Positions 10,602 through 19,912 of a DNA stretch of 64,000 bases are shown here, piece by piece (position 1 is the first letter of the stretch; every line of letters begins with the position of its first letter). The notes under the pieces were generated by a model. The model saw only the letters and a program-made list of their open reading frames with translations. It was not told the DNA's origin and made no database searches. The DNA is from Gryganskiella cystojenkinii (Eukaryota > Mortierellomycota > Mortierellomycetes > Mortierellales > Mortierellaceae): positions 21,884 through 85,883 of the forward strand of contig JAAAIG010000047.1 of the NCBI GenBank assembly GCA_015852425.1. The letters are read 5' to 3'. The position numbers and the translations under genes are program-made.

Positions 10602-13160
10602 ATGGATCAACACTCCAGGATGTCAAGAGCTAGAACAGGCAAAGCAATACTCTTTCTTGCGGTCGCCATCCTGTTAACTCATCCTGCTAGCAGATCGTAT
10701 GCCTTGGATGTATCCGACAACGCAGGTACTTTGCCTTCCTTTGTGTTTGGCGTTCGATCCAATTCAACTCATTGTCGCTTTTTTTTATATATTACAACTA
10801 AAATTATGATTGTTTGGATTCTGCTCAAAACAGCTGTTATCCATCAAGCGGAGGCGGAAGGTCAAATGGGTGCGTCGATCACGACGGGGGAAAATGGTCA
10901 ATTCTCTTCCCGAGTTATTGAAGACCGGCAACCCTTGATTCGGGTTCCTATCATCGACGGCGTCGCGACACCAGCGCCACCGAGGTTCGAGCTCGATCAC
11001 GCAGTGCCCTCGGTCGAAATCCTTTCAAGGCAATATCCACATCACGGCCGGAGAGCAGACATACCAAGCGAGGACAAGCCGGACAGACATTATATAGTTG
11101 ATGGAAAGCCGGCAAGTGATGTTCAAGATGGCACGAACATAGATTCTTCCTATTCATCCTCCACAGCGTCCTCTGAAGAGGAAGGAGAATCCAAGTTCCA
11201 ACTGGAAAAGCATCCCTTGGATGAGGCTGAAAAATCTGCAAGGAAAAAGGAACTTCAACTTCAGCACGAATCTCGACTCATGGCCGAATATCCATCAACG
11301 GTGGCAGGATACTACATTTCTATTCCAACACCCGCTGCGCCGTCGTCCACGGTGGACGGCCAAAAGTACGAACCTGCAGCGTTGAAAGTAAACGCCGTGG
11401 ATCCGCTTCCCCAACAGCAACTGGCTCTCGGTCAGACTAGCAGTCAGAACAAGGGCGAGGACGCAGCACCGGTCCCACCACAACATCCTAAAGCCCCTAG
11501 TACCATCTTCCCTTCTCCACCTGAACTCAAGCACTTGGACAGAATTCCTCACAATGAAGGGCCAAAGGCACTCGAAAACGAGGTTGGTCTGGATGCTGGA
11601 GAGGAAAACGAAGACTCGATCTACACACTGCTTCCCTTAAAGGTTGCTATAAACACAAAGCAAGAAGTTTCGCAGGGTGACCAACATAACGAAGTGCTCG
11701 TAAAGGCAATGACAGACGCGCTATTGGACGAGTACCGAACGAGTGCAGCATCTGGACTTGAGTCTTACGAACTTGAAAAAGAGGAAGTCGGGCTGAAGTC
11801 TCAGGAGCAGCCGCAAGAACCACAATCGCAGTTGCAGTCACAACCGCAGGAAAAGCAGGAACACAGGCTGAACAGACTTAATAAGAACCACGCTGTCTTT
11901 GATGAAAACGGTGAAATCCAAGATCGAAGCACGCAGCCAACTTTCTCTTCCCACCCTGCAAGTCGAGGAGGCGGAGCTAATCGCCATATTATGGCACATT
12001 ATCATCACCATCACGTCTCACCGTCATCCTTAAAGTCGCCACTCAAGGAGAGCCTTGATGAGAATGAAGATCCTGAGGAGTCTCCAACAGGCAGTAACCT
12101 GGATCTGTCATCTATTTTGATTGAGAATGAAGGAGACAAGTCCACATCAGTTCTTGCGGAGGAGCAAGAGTCGGGCCCTTCCCCTGCCTCGATCCCGGAC
12201 GAGATCAAGAATCCAGGACTAATCCCAAAGGTCTTGGGGGCGCATCATTGCGTCCCGCAGTTTTGTGTCAATGTTACGGTTTCGGATGACGGTCAGTTTG
12301 CGACCTTCCATATCGAGCGACCCATGGAGGCGACCGGATGGGTCGCTCTTGGGATTGGGTATGCGATGACGACGGCCGACTTGATCATTCTTTGGCCCAC
12401 AACCACAAGTCCCGAGAACGTCCTGGAACGAGGCGCGGTCCTGTCGAGGAGGACCAGTCATGCCTACGTAGAGCCGATGGTAGTAGGGCACCAGAGTGCC
12501 AACCCCTTGGGTGATCGTTTGTCGGAAGCGAGTCTTTACCCACCAAACGAATACGTTCTCCACAACCCTACTGGGAGTGGTCCCTCGGCTCTGTCGAGTT
12601 CGTCAAGTAGCCCTAGCATCATATTTTCTAATCCAAAAGTTTTTATCGTCCAGTTTACCCGACCGATCAAGACCAAGAACCCAGCCCACAAGCTCACCCC
12701 TGGAGACGAACAAGATTTCTGCTGGGCCTATTCACCAAAACCTGTATCACCAGATTCTGTCCTCGACCCAGCAGCACACATCTCGCAGCATATGAGCGTC
12801 GGATCGTTTGCCATGGATGTCGCCGCAAACCAACCGGGACTCAAGGATGTCCTGTTGAAACAAAAGGCGCAAGACCTCAAGGACGAGGCTGCGGACAAGG
12901 CCAAAAAGCAACAGGACCTTGAGGCCGAAAACGCAATACTGGCAGCTGAGGAAGAGGAGAGATTGTCGAATGGCGAAGGTGGCAGCGAGGTCGGAGCGTT
13001 GAAGCACAGCGACAGCATCAAGAGTGGAAGCTTTTCTCAAACATCTTCCGCTTCCGATACTAAATGGTTCTGGGTCGGTAGTCGCGGTGACACCTCTTCC
13101 ATTGCACTTCAAGGGTTCAGTTGCCTTGTCGCTCTGTCGTCGATATATTTTTTTCATTAA
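10602..13160 (+). CDS. Secreted, probably GPI-anchored DOMON-domain protein
   Basis: The likely model is join(10602..10725, 10834..13160), 816 residues. The N-terminus has an uncleaved-looking basic start followed by a signal sequence (AILFLAVAILLTHPAS). A long disordered, Glu/Ser/Gln/Pro-rich region follows. A DOMON domain starts about residue 510 (HHCVPQFCVNVTV, GWVALGIGYAM, ADLIILWP); DOMON folds bind haem or sugars in extracytoplasmic proteins. A Lys/Glu/Ala-rich linker leads to a Ser-rich stem and a hydrophobic C-terminus (LVALSSIYFFH), consistent with a GPI signal. The 108-nt intron is a multiple of three and has no stop, so a retained form would be 852 residues. Partner and ligand are unknown. 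Confidence 0.8.
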   Translation: MDQHSRMSRARTGKAILFLAVAILLTHPASRSYALDVSDNAGTLPSFVFGVRSNSTHCRFFLYITTKIMIVWILLKTAVIHQAEAEGQMGASITTGENGQFSSRVIEDRQPLIRVPIIDGVATPAPPRFELDHAVPSVEILSRQYPHHGRRADIPSEDKPDRHYIVDGKPASDVQDGTNIDSSYSSSTASSEEEGESKFQLEKHPLDEAEKSARKKELQLQHESRLMAEYPSTVAGYYISIPTPAAPSSTVDGQKYEPAALKVNAVDPLPQQQLALGQTSSQNKGEDAAPVPPQHPKAPSTIFPSPPELKHLDRIPHNEGPKALENEVGLDAGEENEDSIYTLLPLKVAINTKQEVSQGDQHNEVLVKAMTDALLDEYRTSAASGLESYELEKEEVGLKSQEQPQEPQSQLQSQPQEKQEHRLNRLNKNHAVFDENGEIQDRSTQPTFSSHPASRGGGANRHIMAHYHHHHVSPSSLKSPLKESLDENEDPEESPTGSNLDLSSILIENEGDKSTSVLAEEQESGPSPASIPDEIKNPGLIPKVLGAHHCVPQFCVNVTVSDDGQFATFHIERPMEATGWVALGIGYAMTTADLIILWPTTTSPENVLERGAVLSRRTSHAYVEPMVVGHQSANPLGDRLSEASLYPPNEYVLHNPTGSGPSALSSSSSSPSIIFSNPKVFIVQFTRPIKTKNPAHKLTPGDEQDFCWAYSPKPVSPDSVLDPAAHISQHMSVGSFAMDVAANQPGLKDVLLKQKAQDLKDEAADKAKKQQDLEAENAILAAEEEERLSNGEGGSEVGALKHSDSIKSGSFSQTSSASDTKWFWVGSRGDTSSIALQGFSCLVALSSIYFFH

Positions 13161-13282
13161 GAAACGAAGAGGTTATCAATCCCTTCTGGGAAATCCACAG
13201 GATGAGCGAGAGAACAACGATCAAACAGGACAAGAGAACACGGGCTGCAGTGGCGGCCAGAGTGTTGCCATGAGCGATACGT

Positions 13283-13288
13283 AATAAA
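13283..13288 (+). terminator. Candidate polyadenylation signal of the DOMON gene
   Basis: An AATAAA lies 123 nt after the stop, inside the 142-nt convergent spacer shared with the GatA gene. It overlaps the region where the opposite transcript must also end. Confidence 0.4.
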
Positions 13289-13302
13289 GCAAAAATTGCA
13301 AT

Positions 13303-15758
13303 TTATTGTAACATTGCGGCTTTGCCTCTCTCTTCTATAACTTTGCCAACGCGGAAGACCATCTCCTCGTCACCATACTGGGCCATCACTTGAAGTCCTA
13401 CCGGGAGAGAGTCCTCAGTGCAGATGCCAAATGGGACGCACATGGCAGGAATGCCAGCCAAACTTGCCGGAATAGTCAAGATATCGTCCATGTACGCGTT
13501 GATAGGATCGATATGATCTCCGACGCAGTCCTGGAGACGAGGTGCGGTCGTGACCGAACAAGGGCTGAGAAGAGCATGCACCTTGTCATCTGCAGCGTCC
13601 TTCTTGACACTCAAAGACTGTACTGTTGTTGCGGATCCCGCCGAGCCAGTTATAGCATTTGGACGAGCAAAAATCGCATCAAAGTCGTCCCGGATCATTT
13701 GCCGAATCTTTTGAGCGCGCAAGAAAAAGTTATCGAATGATCTACGTGCACGCATAGAAAATCAAAATTGATCAGATTCGTCAACGTCATAAGGGTCCGT
13801 ACCGGCAACAGAGCTTTATCAGAGCCACTTACCCAGAAGTGAGAACGTAGGTACCAAGCAATATTCTGCGTTTGACTTCCTTTCCAAACCCTTCGCTCCT
13901 GGTATGAGCGTATAGGTCCTCTTTATCGTTTGCCTCATCGCTCTGGTGTCCTAGAGTCGCACGTACCATCAAAACAGAACACAGATGGATATCAGATACA
14001 GTCCCCAGTTCAACACATTTCCGAGAATTGATATCAACGCTCACCATATCGGGCTCCATCGTATCGTTGAAGATTGCTCGAAGCCTCAGCGGTCGCCAGA
14101 GTAAAGTATGCGCCGACAGCCAGTTTTGTGGTTGGTATACTGACAGGTACAACGGTGGCTCCAGCATCCTTGAGAATTTGGATGCCTCGTTTCCACAATG
14201 ATTTAGTTGCCGGTGATAACTCTGCAATATTGAACTCTTGAGGGATGCCAACCCGGACACCAGAAAGCGGCTGCTTAGGATCTGAGGACGGCGTAGGAAC
14301 AGAGTCAATGGCCATGGTAATAGCCTCTCGCTGTCTTGTCGTTAAACATGTCGCGTCCTTTGCGTCTTCCTTTGCCATGGTATCTGTTTAAAACAAGTTG
14401 AACGCAGCTGAGTTAGAGATTGATAATGGTAACAATCAAATTTTGTCTCGAGGTTCTTTTTGACCGCTCGGCTTACCATAAATCAGTTTTGTGTTGTCCA
14501 CAGATTTGGCGAGGATTCCGACAGTATCCAGGGAACTAGCATAAGCAACTAATCCCCAGCGCGATATCCGCCCATACGATGGTTTGAAACCAACAACGCC
14601 ACAGTATGATGCAGGAAGTCGGACAGACCCACCAGTATCTGAACCTAACGCACTGTAGATGTGATGCAATATCTCGATTTAGTTCCCTTGTGTACAAGTT
14701 ATGTATGCAATGCTTCATTTCATAGGAAACTACACGGCTGTACTTACGCAAAGCACATGTTACTAGCCACGGCGGCTGCACTTCCTCCTGAACTTCCACC
14801 TGGCGATCGATCTTCTGCTTTGTCCAGGGTCTTAAGATCTTGGCCCAAAATGCCATGTGGGTTCTTCGCCGGTCCTGCATTCGTGAATGTGTTATAGGAT
14901 CTATTCAGCCATATCGGAGCTCTTTTTAGATGCCACTGTGTCATATGATACATTTTAAGTTTGGGGTTATGCCTGTTGCACCATACATACCCCATTCCAA
15001 ACTCGTCCATGTTGACCTTTCCTGCCATGATCACACCCGCGTCCTCTAACAATTGGACAGATGTTGCTGTGTAAGGCGCCTGAAAATCTAGAGTAGAAAG
15101 ATAGAAAGGTCAGAAGCAGATCATGACAGAATAAAAAGGGTCGGATCGAATCACCAGGATTGTTGCCGCTTACTGTTAAGCATTGGGGAACAGCACGTTG
15201 TCCGAAGATCCTTTGTGCAGATGTTCATCTTGTAGCCCATGACCACGCCGTCTAGGGCACTCTTTTGTTGATCTAGTGGTAAATGAGAAATAAGCGGCGG
15301 GCAAAAATCATCATTCATCAGTCATCAGGACTCTGATCAACATGAATTTTTTCCTCCTCTTTTGCTTTGGACATACTCGTTTTCCATCGCTGCGAAGCAG
15401 ACTTGGCTTGATCCTCGATCTGTTTTGGATCAGCGAGATCGACAAACGTGCTGAGGTACGAGTTGTACCTTTTAATGTTCTCCTGATGTTCCGCTGCAGC
15501 GTCGATGGGTGTGTAGGACTATAATGACATCGCGCCATAGAGCGGACCGAAAGATAACGTGTTAGTTATCTTCCAACAGTATCACTATCGATCCAGCTTT
15601 CTAGAGCAGCCTGCTCCGAATCAGCATGGTCATACCTCATTGAAGATCTGTGTTCTGTCCGTGAGTTTGATTCCAGTAAGAGGTGATCCCGAAGTGTAGT
15701 GCCTGGCAGTTATCCTCCTGAGTGACGGCTGTGCCCTTGCGAGGCCTGGAAAATGCAT
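13303..15758 (-). CDS. Mitochondrial glutamyl-tRNA(Gln) amidotransferase subunit A (GatA/QRSL1/HER2-like)
   Basis: The model is complement(join(13303..13741, 13833..13950, 14045..14383, 14477..14652, 14748..14900, 14991..15087, 15174..15272, 15377..15518, 15636..15758)), 520 residues. The Arg-rich start [15 protein letters not shown] looks like a mitochondrial presequence. Amidase-signature motifs are present: [20 protein letters not shown] with the paired serines, [11 protein letters not shown] and [14 protein letters not shown]. The subunit would release ammonia from glutamine to convert Glu-tRNA(Gln) to Gln-tRNA(Gln). The usual KDN around the catalytic lysine reads GYKMNICT here, so Lys is kept but the following Asp is Met. 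Nine exons join in frame with no forced step. Confidence 0.9.
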
Positions 15759-16157
15759 TGTGCTATAGACGAGAATCAAAGGTATGCATGCATTAGATGC
15801 ATGCAAAAACGCGAGCACGGTAGGGAGCGATTACTGCTGTACTTACGATCAGACATATCATGTCACGTGTATGATTTATTTTTGAGGAGTGGGGAAGAGA
15901 CAATCTCCGCCGTGAGAAAAATATGAAACCCACAACCTCAAAATGCAAGTACCTCCAAAATGCATCCACAGAAAACCTTTGAGAGCACCCCGCTCGATCT
16001 TAAAGGGCTTAGTACGCGTTTTTGATCCATCGTCATTTGTGTATTTTATTCCGTCTCGCCTTCTTCTGGCTTTTTTCCTTCTTCTCTTTCTTCCTCCCCC
16101 TAACCCAACCCTTTCCTACCTTCCCTCTCACCCACCACAACAACACAGCTCATCACA
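15759..16157. promoter_or_regulatory. Divergent GatA / fumarylacetoacetase promoter
   Basis: The 399 nt lie between opposed starts. On the GatA side a likely 5'-UTR intron runs from GTAAGT (about 15846) to CTATAG (about 15763) and carries a near-perfect palindrome. CACGTG is at 15864-15869. On the fumarylacetoacetase side there is a long C/T-rich tract, about 16060-16140. Confidence 0.5.
15785..15805. repeat. Inverted repeat, 9-nt arms with 3-nt loop
   Basis: TGCATGCAT (15785-15793) and ATGCATGCA (15797-15805) are exact reverse complements around TAG. The element lies in the inferred 5'-UTR intron of the GatA gene. Confidence 0.85.
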
Positions 16158-17938
16158 ATGTCATTCATCGAGACCAAGCCCGACTCGGACTTTTCCATCC
16201 ACAACATTCCTTTCGGAATCATCTCGACCGAGCACAGCGTAAGTGGTTTTTTTTCTTTCTTTCTTTTTGCCTAGTTTCTGTTGCTCGGACCTGTTGATGG
16301 TGGCCCCTTCGTTGGCGTGCCGCTTTTCCGTCTGTCCGTCAAGTTCTGCAATTGAACGTGAACCTCGTTCTAACCTAAAACGTCATTCTTTGTTCTTTTC
16401 CTTAACTTCCGGAAATCGTAGCCCGCTCCTCGTGTCGCCACTCGCATTGGTGACTTTGCCGTCGATCTCTCTGTTCTTGCTCAGGCTGGTCTCTTCACCT
16501 CCGTCCTTGCTGACGCTCAGGGTGTCTTCTCTCAGGTATGCTGCAACAATGAGAATTTTGATGCTCAACTGTATTTTTTGTAGATCTGAGAATGATCACG
16601 CTCTTCCCTGATCCAGCCAAGCGAATCCTTATGGCTGAGCTCAAGATCCATTCCTTGGTAACAGCCCATTCATTAACGCAATCATGATTTTCCGTTCTTT
16701 TGTGTTTTACATTAGCCCACCTTGAACTTGTTCATGACTTTGGGTAAGCCTACTTGGACCGCTACTCGTCTCCACATCCAGAAGCTCCTCTCTGCTGGCG
16801 AGGCTACTCTCCGTGATAACCAGGACCTCCTCCAGCGTGCCATCTACCCTATCTCGACCGTCAAGACTCACTTGCCTGCCAACATTGGTGATTACACGGA
16901 TTTCTATGCCTCGAAGGAGCACGCAACCAACGTCGGTATCATGTTCCGTGGTAAGGAGAATGCGCTTATGCCCAACTGGACCCATCTCCCCGTCGGCTAC
17001 CACGGTCGTGCCTCCTCCGTCGTCGTCTCTGGAACCGAGTTGAAGCGTCCTCAGGGTCAGCGTGTCGTCGTCAAGGGTGAGGCTCCTCAGTTCGGACCTT
17101 CCCTCCGTATGGACTGCGAGTTGGAGATGGTAAGAAATCAGAGATCAAAGATTTTCAGATCGTGGGAATCCCACATTATGACCAAGAAAAAAAAAATCAA
17201 AAATCGAAAGATCAAATGATTGGCCTCTAACAATGTTTTTTCTTATGTTCCTGTCCTCTTGAACCATCCTTCTATCCTACTCAGGCCTTCTTGGTCGGAA
17301 CTGGCAACAACTTGGGCGAGCCCATCTCAATCAAGAACGCCAAGGACCACATGTTCGGTGTCGTTTTGATGAACGACTGGAGTGCTCGTGATATCCAGGC
17401 TTGGGAGTACGTCCCTCTTGGACCCTTCCTCGGTAAGAACTTTGGTACCACTGTTTCTGCCTGGGTCGTGACCATGGATGCCTTGGAGCCCTTCTTGGTC
17501 CCCGGCCCTGTTCAGGACCCCAAGCCCTTGGCCTACTTGGCCGAGAACACCGCCTCCGCTTACGATATCAACTTGGAGGTCAAGCTTAAGCCCGCTGAGG
17601 GAACCAAGTACAGCGTCATCTCCCGCTCCAACTTGAAGTACATGTACTGGTCTTTCACCCAGCAGTTGGCCCATCATACCGTCAACGGCTGTAACATGCG
17701 CGCCGGTGACCTTTGCGGTTCTGGTACCATTTCGGGCCCTACTGAGGACTCATTCGGTTCCTTGCTCGAGTTGTCTTGGAGCGGCGCCAAGGATATTCAG
17801 TTGGAGGAGGGTATCACCCGCAAGTTCTTGCACGATAACGACGAGATGATCTTGGCCGGCTGGTGCGAGAAGGACGGTGTCCGTGTTGGATTCGGAGAGT
17901 GCCACGGCAAGATCCTCCCCGCCAACGTCAGTCAGTAA
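16158..17938 (+). CDS. Fumarylacetoacetase
   Basis: The model is join(16158..16238, 16422..16535, 16716..17129, 17285..17938), 420 residues, close to the 419 of human FAH. The enzyme hydrolyses fumarylacetoacetate to fumarate and acetoacetate in the last step of phenylalanine/tyrosine breakdown. The signature regions are clear: [15 protein letters not shown], with the metal-binding Asp and general-base His; [31 protein letters not shown], with the metal-binding Glu residues; and [10 protein letters not shown]. The first exon ([12 protein letters not shown]) matches the N-terminal SH3-like part. The protein should be cytosolic. Intron 2 contains a skipped exon-like segment (see findings). Confidence 0.96.
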
Positions 17939-18008
17939 ATGGCCATCCACATTTTCCATTCCGTTATATCCTCTCCAATCATCTCACACTGTAACATCAT
18001 TCATCCTC

Positions 18009-18014
18009 AATAAA
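18009..18014 (+). terminator. Candidate polyadenylation signal of fumarylacetoacetase
   Basis: AATAAA lies about 70 nt after the stop codon and about 95 nt before the convergent epimerase stop. Confidence 0.45.
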
Positions 18015-18107
18015 AAACAGCAAATAACGATAAATACCTACGAGAGAAATGGTTTATGGGTAGGAACGTGTGTCAGAGATTCTGCGTGACTGGACAAAGA
18101 AGAGAGA

Positions 18108-18450
18108 CTACTTGGTGTTGTATCCCTTGGGGTTCTTGCTCTGCCAACGCCAAAGATCCTCGCACATTTGATCCAGATTCTTTTCAGCTTTCCAGTTTAA
18201 CTCCTCGTTTGCCAAGGTGCAATCTGCCTCCAAGGTGGGAACGTCACCTGCACGACGACCTGCAACTTCATATGGCAAATCCCGACCGACGGCCTTACTA
18301 AAGGATTTGATCATGTCCATGACAGAGAATCCAGCTCCTCCGCCCAGGTTATACGCCTTGCACTGGTAGTGCCCTGCAGCCTCGTCGAGCTCAATCTTTT
18401 TCAATGCCGAGACATGACCATCCGCACAGTCGACGACATGAAGATAGTCA
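18108..18450 (-). CDS. UDP-glucose 4-epimerase, C-terminal part only
   Basis: This is the last exon of a GalE/Gal10-type epimerase, from an acceptor after ATTATTAG at 18451 to the stop at 18108. It reads DYLHVVDCADGHVSAL, CKAYNLGGGAGFSVMDMI, YEVAGRRAGDVP and ends soon after EDLWRWQSKNPKGY. These are the substrate-binding and C-terminal segments of the short-chain dehydrogenase/reductase epimerases that interconvert UDP-glucose and UDP-galactose. The catalytic Tyr-x-x-x-Lys and the NAD-binding Rossmann half are not in readable sequence. They should lie in the following 1000-N gap, which is about the size of the missing part. No mutarotase domain follows, so it resembles stand-alone GalE rather than yeast Gal10. 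Confidence 0.9.
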
Positions 18451-18539
18451 CTAATAATTGAGATTAAGAGGCAAAGCGAGGTTAGATAATTGGCAGTTAT
18501 GGGGATTTGGTGCTGTGGTGCAGATTCCAAAGAGGGGGG

Positions 18540-19539
18540 NNNNNNNNNNNNNNNNNNNNNNNNNNNNNNNNNNNNNNNNNNNNNNNNNNNNNNNNNNNNN
18601 NNNNNNNNNNNNNNNNNNNNNNNNNNNNNNNNNNNNNNNNNNNNNNNNNNNNNNNNNNNNNNNNNNNNNNNNNNNNNNNNNNNNNNNNNNNNNNNNNNNN
18701 NNNNNNNNNNNNNNNNNNNNNNNNNNNNNNNNNNNNNNNNNNNNNNNNNNNNNNNNNNNNNNNNNNNNNNNNNNNNNNNNNNNNNNNNNNNNNNNNNNNN
18801 NNNNNNNNNNNNNNNNNNNNNNNNNNNNNNNNNNNNNNNNNNNNNNNNNNNNNNNNNNNNNNNNNNNNNNNNNNNNNNNNNNNNNNNNNNNNNNNNNNNN
18901 NNNNNNNNNNNNNNNNNNNNNNNNNNNNNNNNNNNNNNNNNNNNNNNNNNNNNNNNNNNNNNNNNNNNNNNNNNNNNNNNNNNNNNNNNNNNNNNNNNNN
19001 NNNNNNNNNNNNNNNNNNNNNNNNNNNNNNNNNNNNNNNNNNNNNNNNNNNNNNNNNNNNNNNNNNNNNNNNNNNNNNNNNNNNNNNNNNNNNNNNNNNN
19101 NNNNNNNNNNNNNNNNNNNNNNNNNNNNNNNNNNNNNNNNNNNNNNNNNNNNNNNNNNNNNNNNNNNNNNNNNNNNNNNNNNNNNNNNNNNNNNNNNNNN
19201 NNNNNNNNNNNNNNNNNNNNNNNNNNNNNNNNNNNNNNNNNNNNNNNNNNNNNNNNNNNNNNNNNNNNNNNNNNNNNNNNNNNNNNNNNNNNNNNNNNNN
19301 NNNNNNNNNNNNNNNNNNNNNNNNNNNNNNNNNNNNNNNNNNNNNNNNNNNNNNNNNNNNNNNNNNNNNNNNNNNNNNNNNNNNNNNNNNNNNNNNNNNN
19401 NNNNNNNNNNNNNNNNNNNNNNNNNNNNNNNNNNNNNNNNNNNNNNNNNNNNNNNNNNNNNNNNNNNNNNNNNNNNNNNNNNNNNNNNNNNNNNNNNNNN
19501 NNNNNNNNNNNNNNNNNNNNNNNNNNNNNNNNNNNNNNN
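18540..19539. other. Assembly gap of 1000 N
   Basis: Exactly 1000 unknown bases, so the size may be a placeholder. The gap removes the 5' part of the epimerase gene. Long open frames reported across it are artefacts of the unknown bases. Confidence 0.99.
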
Positions 19540-19912
19540 GGACCCAGAAAAGTGATGGGCGCAAAGTTGCAAAGTCAAAATGGATGCTATTTTGAGAATT
19601 TGGTGGCAAAGTCAAAAGCGATCAATCTTCATTTTTAGATTTATTTTTCCTGCCAGTCCGGGGAACTGTGTGCGACCACAGAGAGAGAGAGCCTCTTGCT
19701 GTCTGTTAGCATAAGAAACGCAGTTATTAATTGCAGCCCTCTATGTCAGTCATCCCACAACACCATGAACTTTGTTAAAGTATAGTTATCAACCACAAAC
19801 AACAAGAGCTCACATGCTTGCTTCGTATTTTTACTTTTCTTTTTCATGGGAACTGAACGCCGAAGGACGGTCGGGGACGTGTCGGACAGTAATAGTTGGA
19901 TAGTTGGTTAAA
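19540..19912. other. Spacer between the gap and NTE1
   Basis: This is the 3' flank of NTE1 and possibly the promoter side of the epimerase. GCAAAGTCAAAA occurs twice in near-identical form between 19568 and 19620. I see no gene here. Confidence 0.5.

Noticed and set aside
18451..19638. Several long open frames (362-382 codons) on both strands
   Set aside because: They consist almost entirely of the N gap translated as unknown residues.
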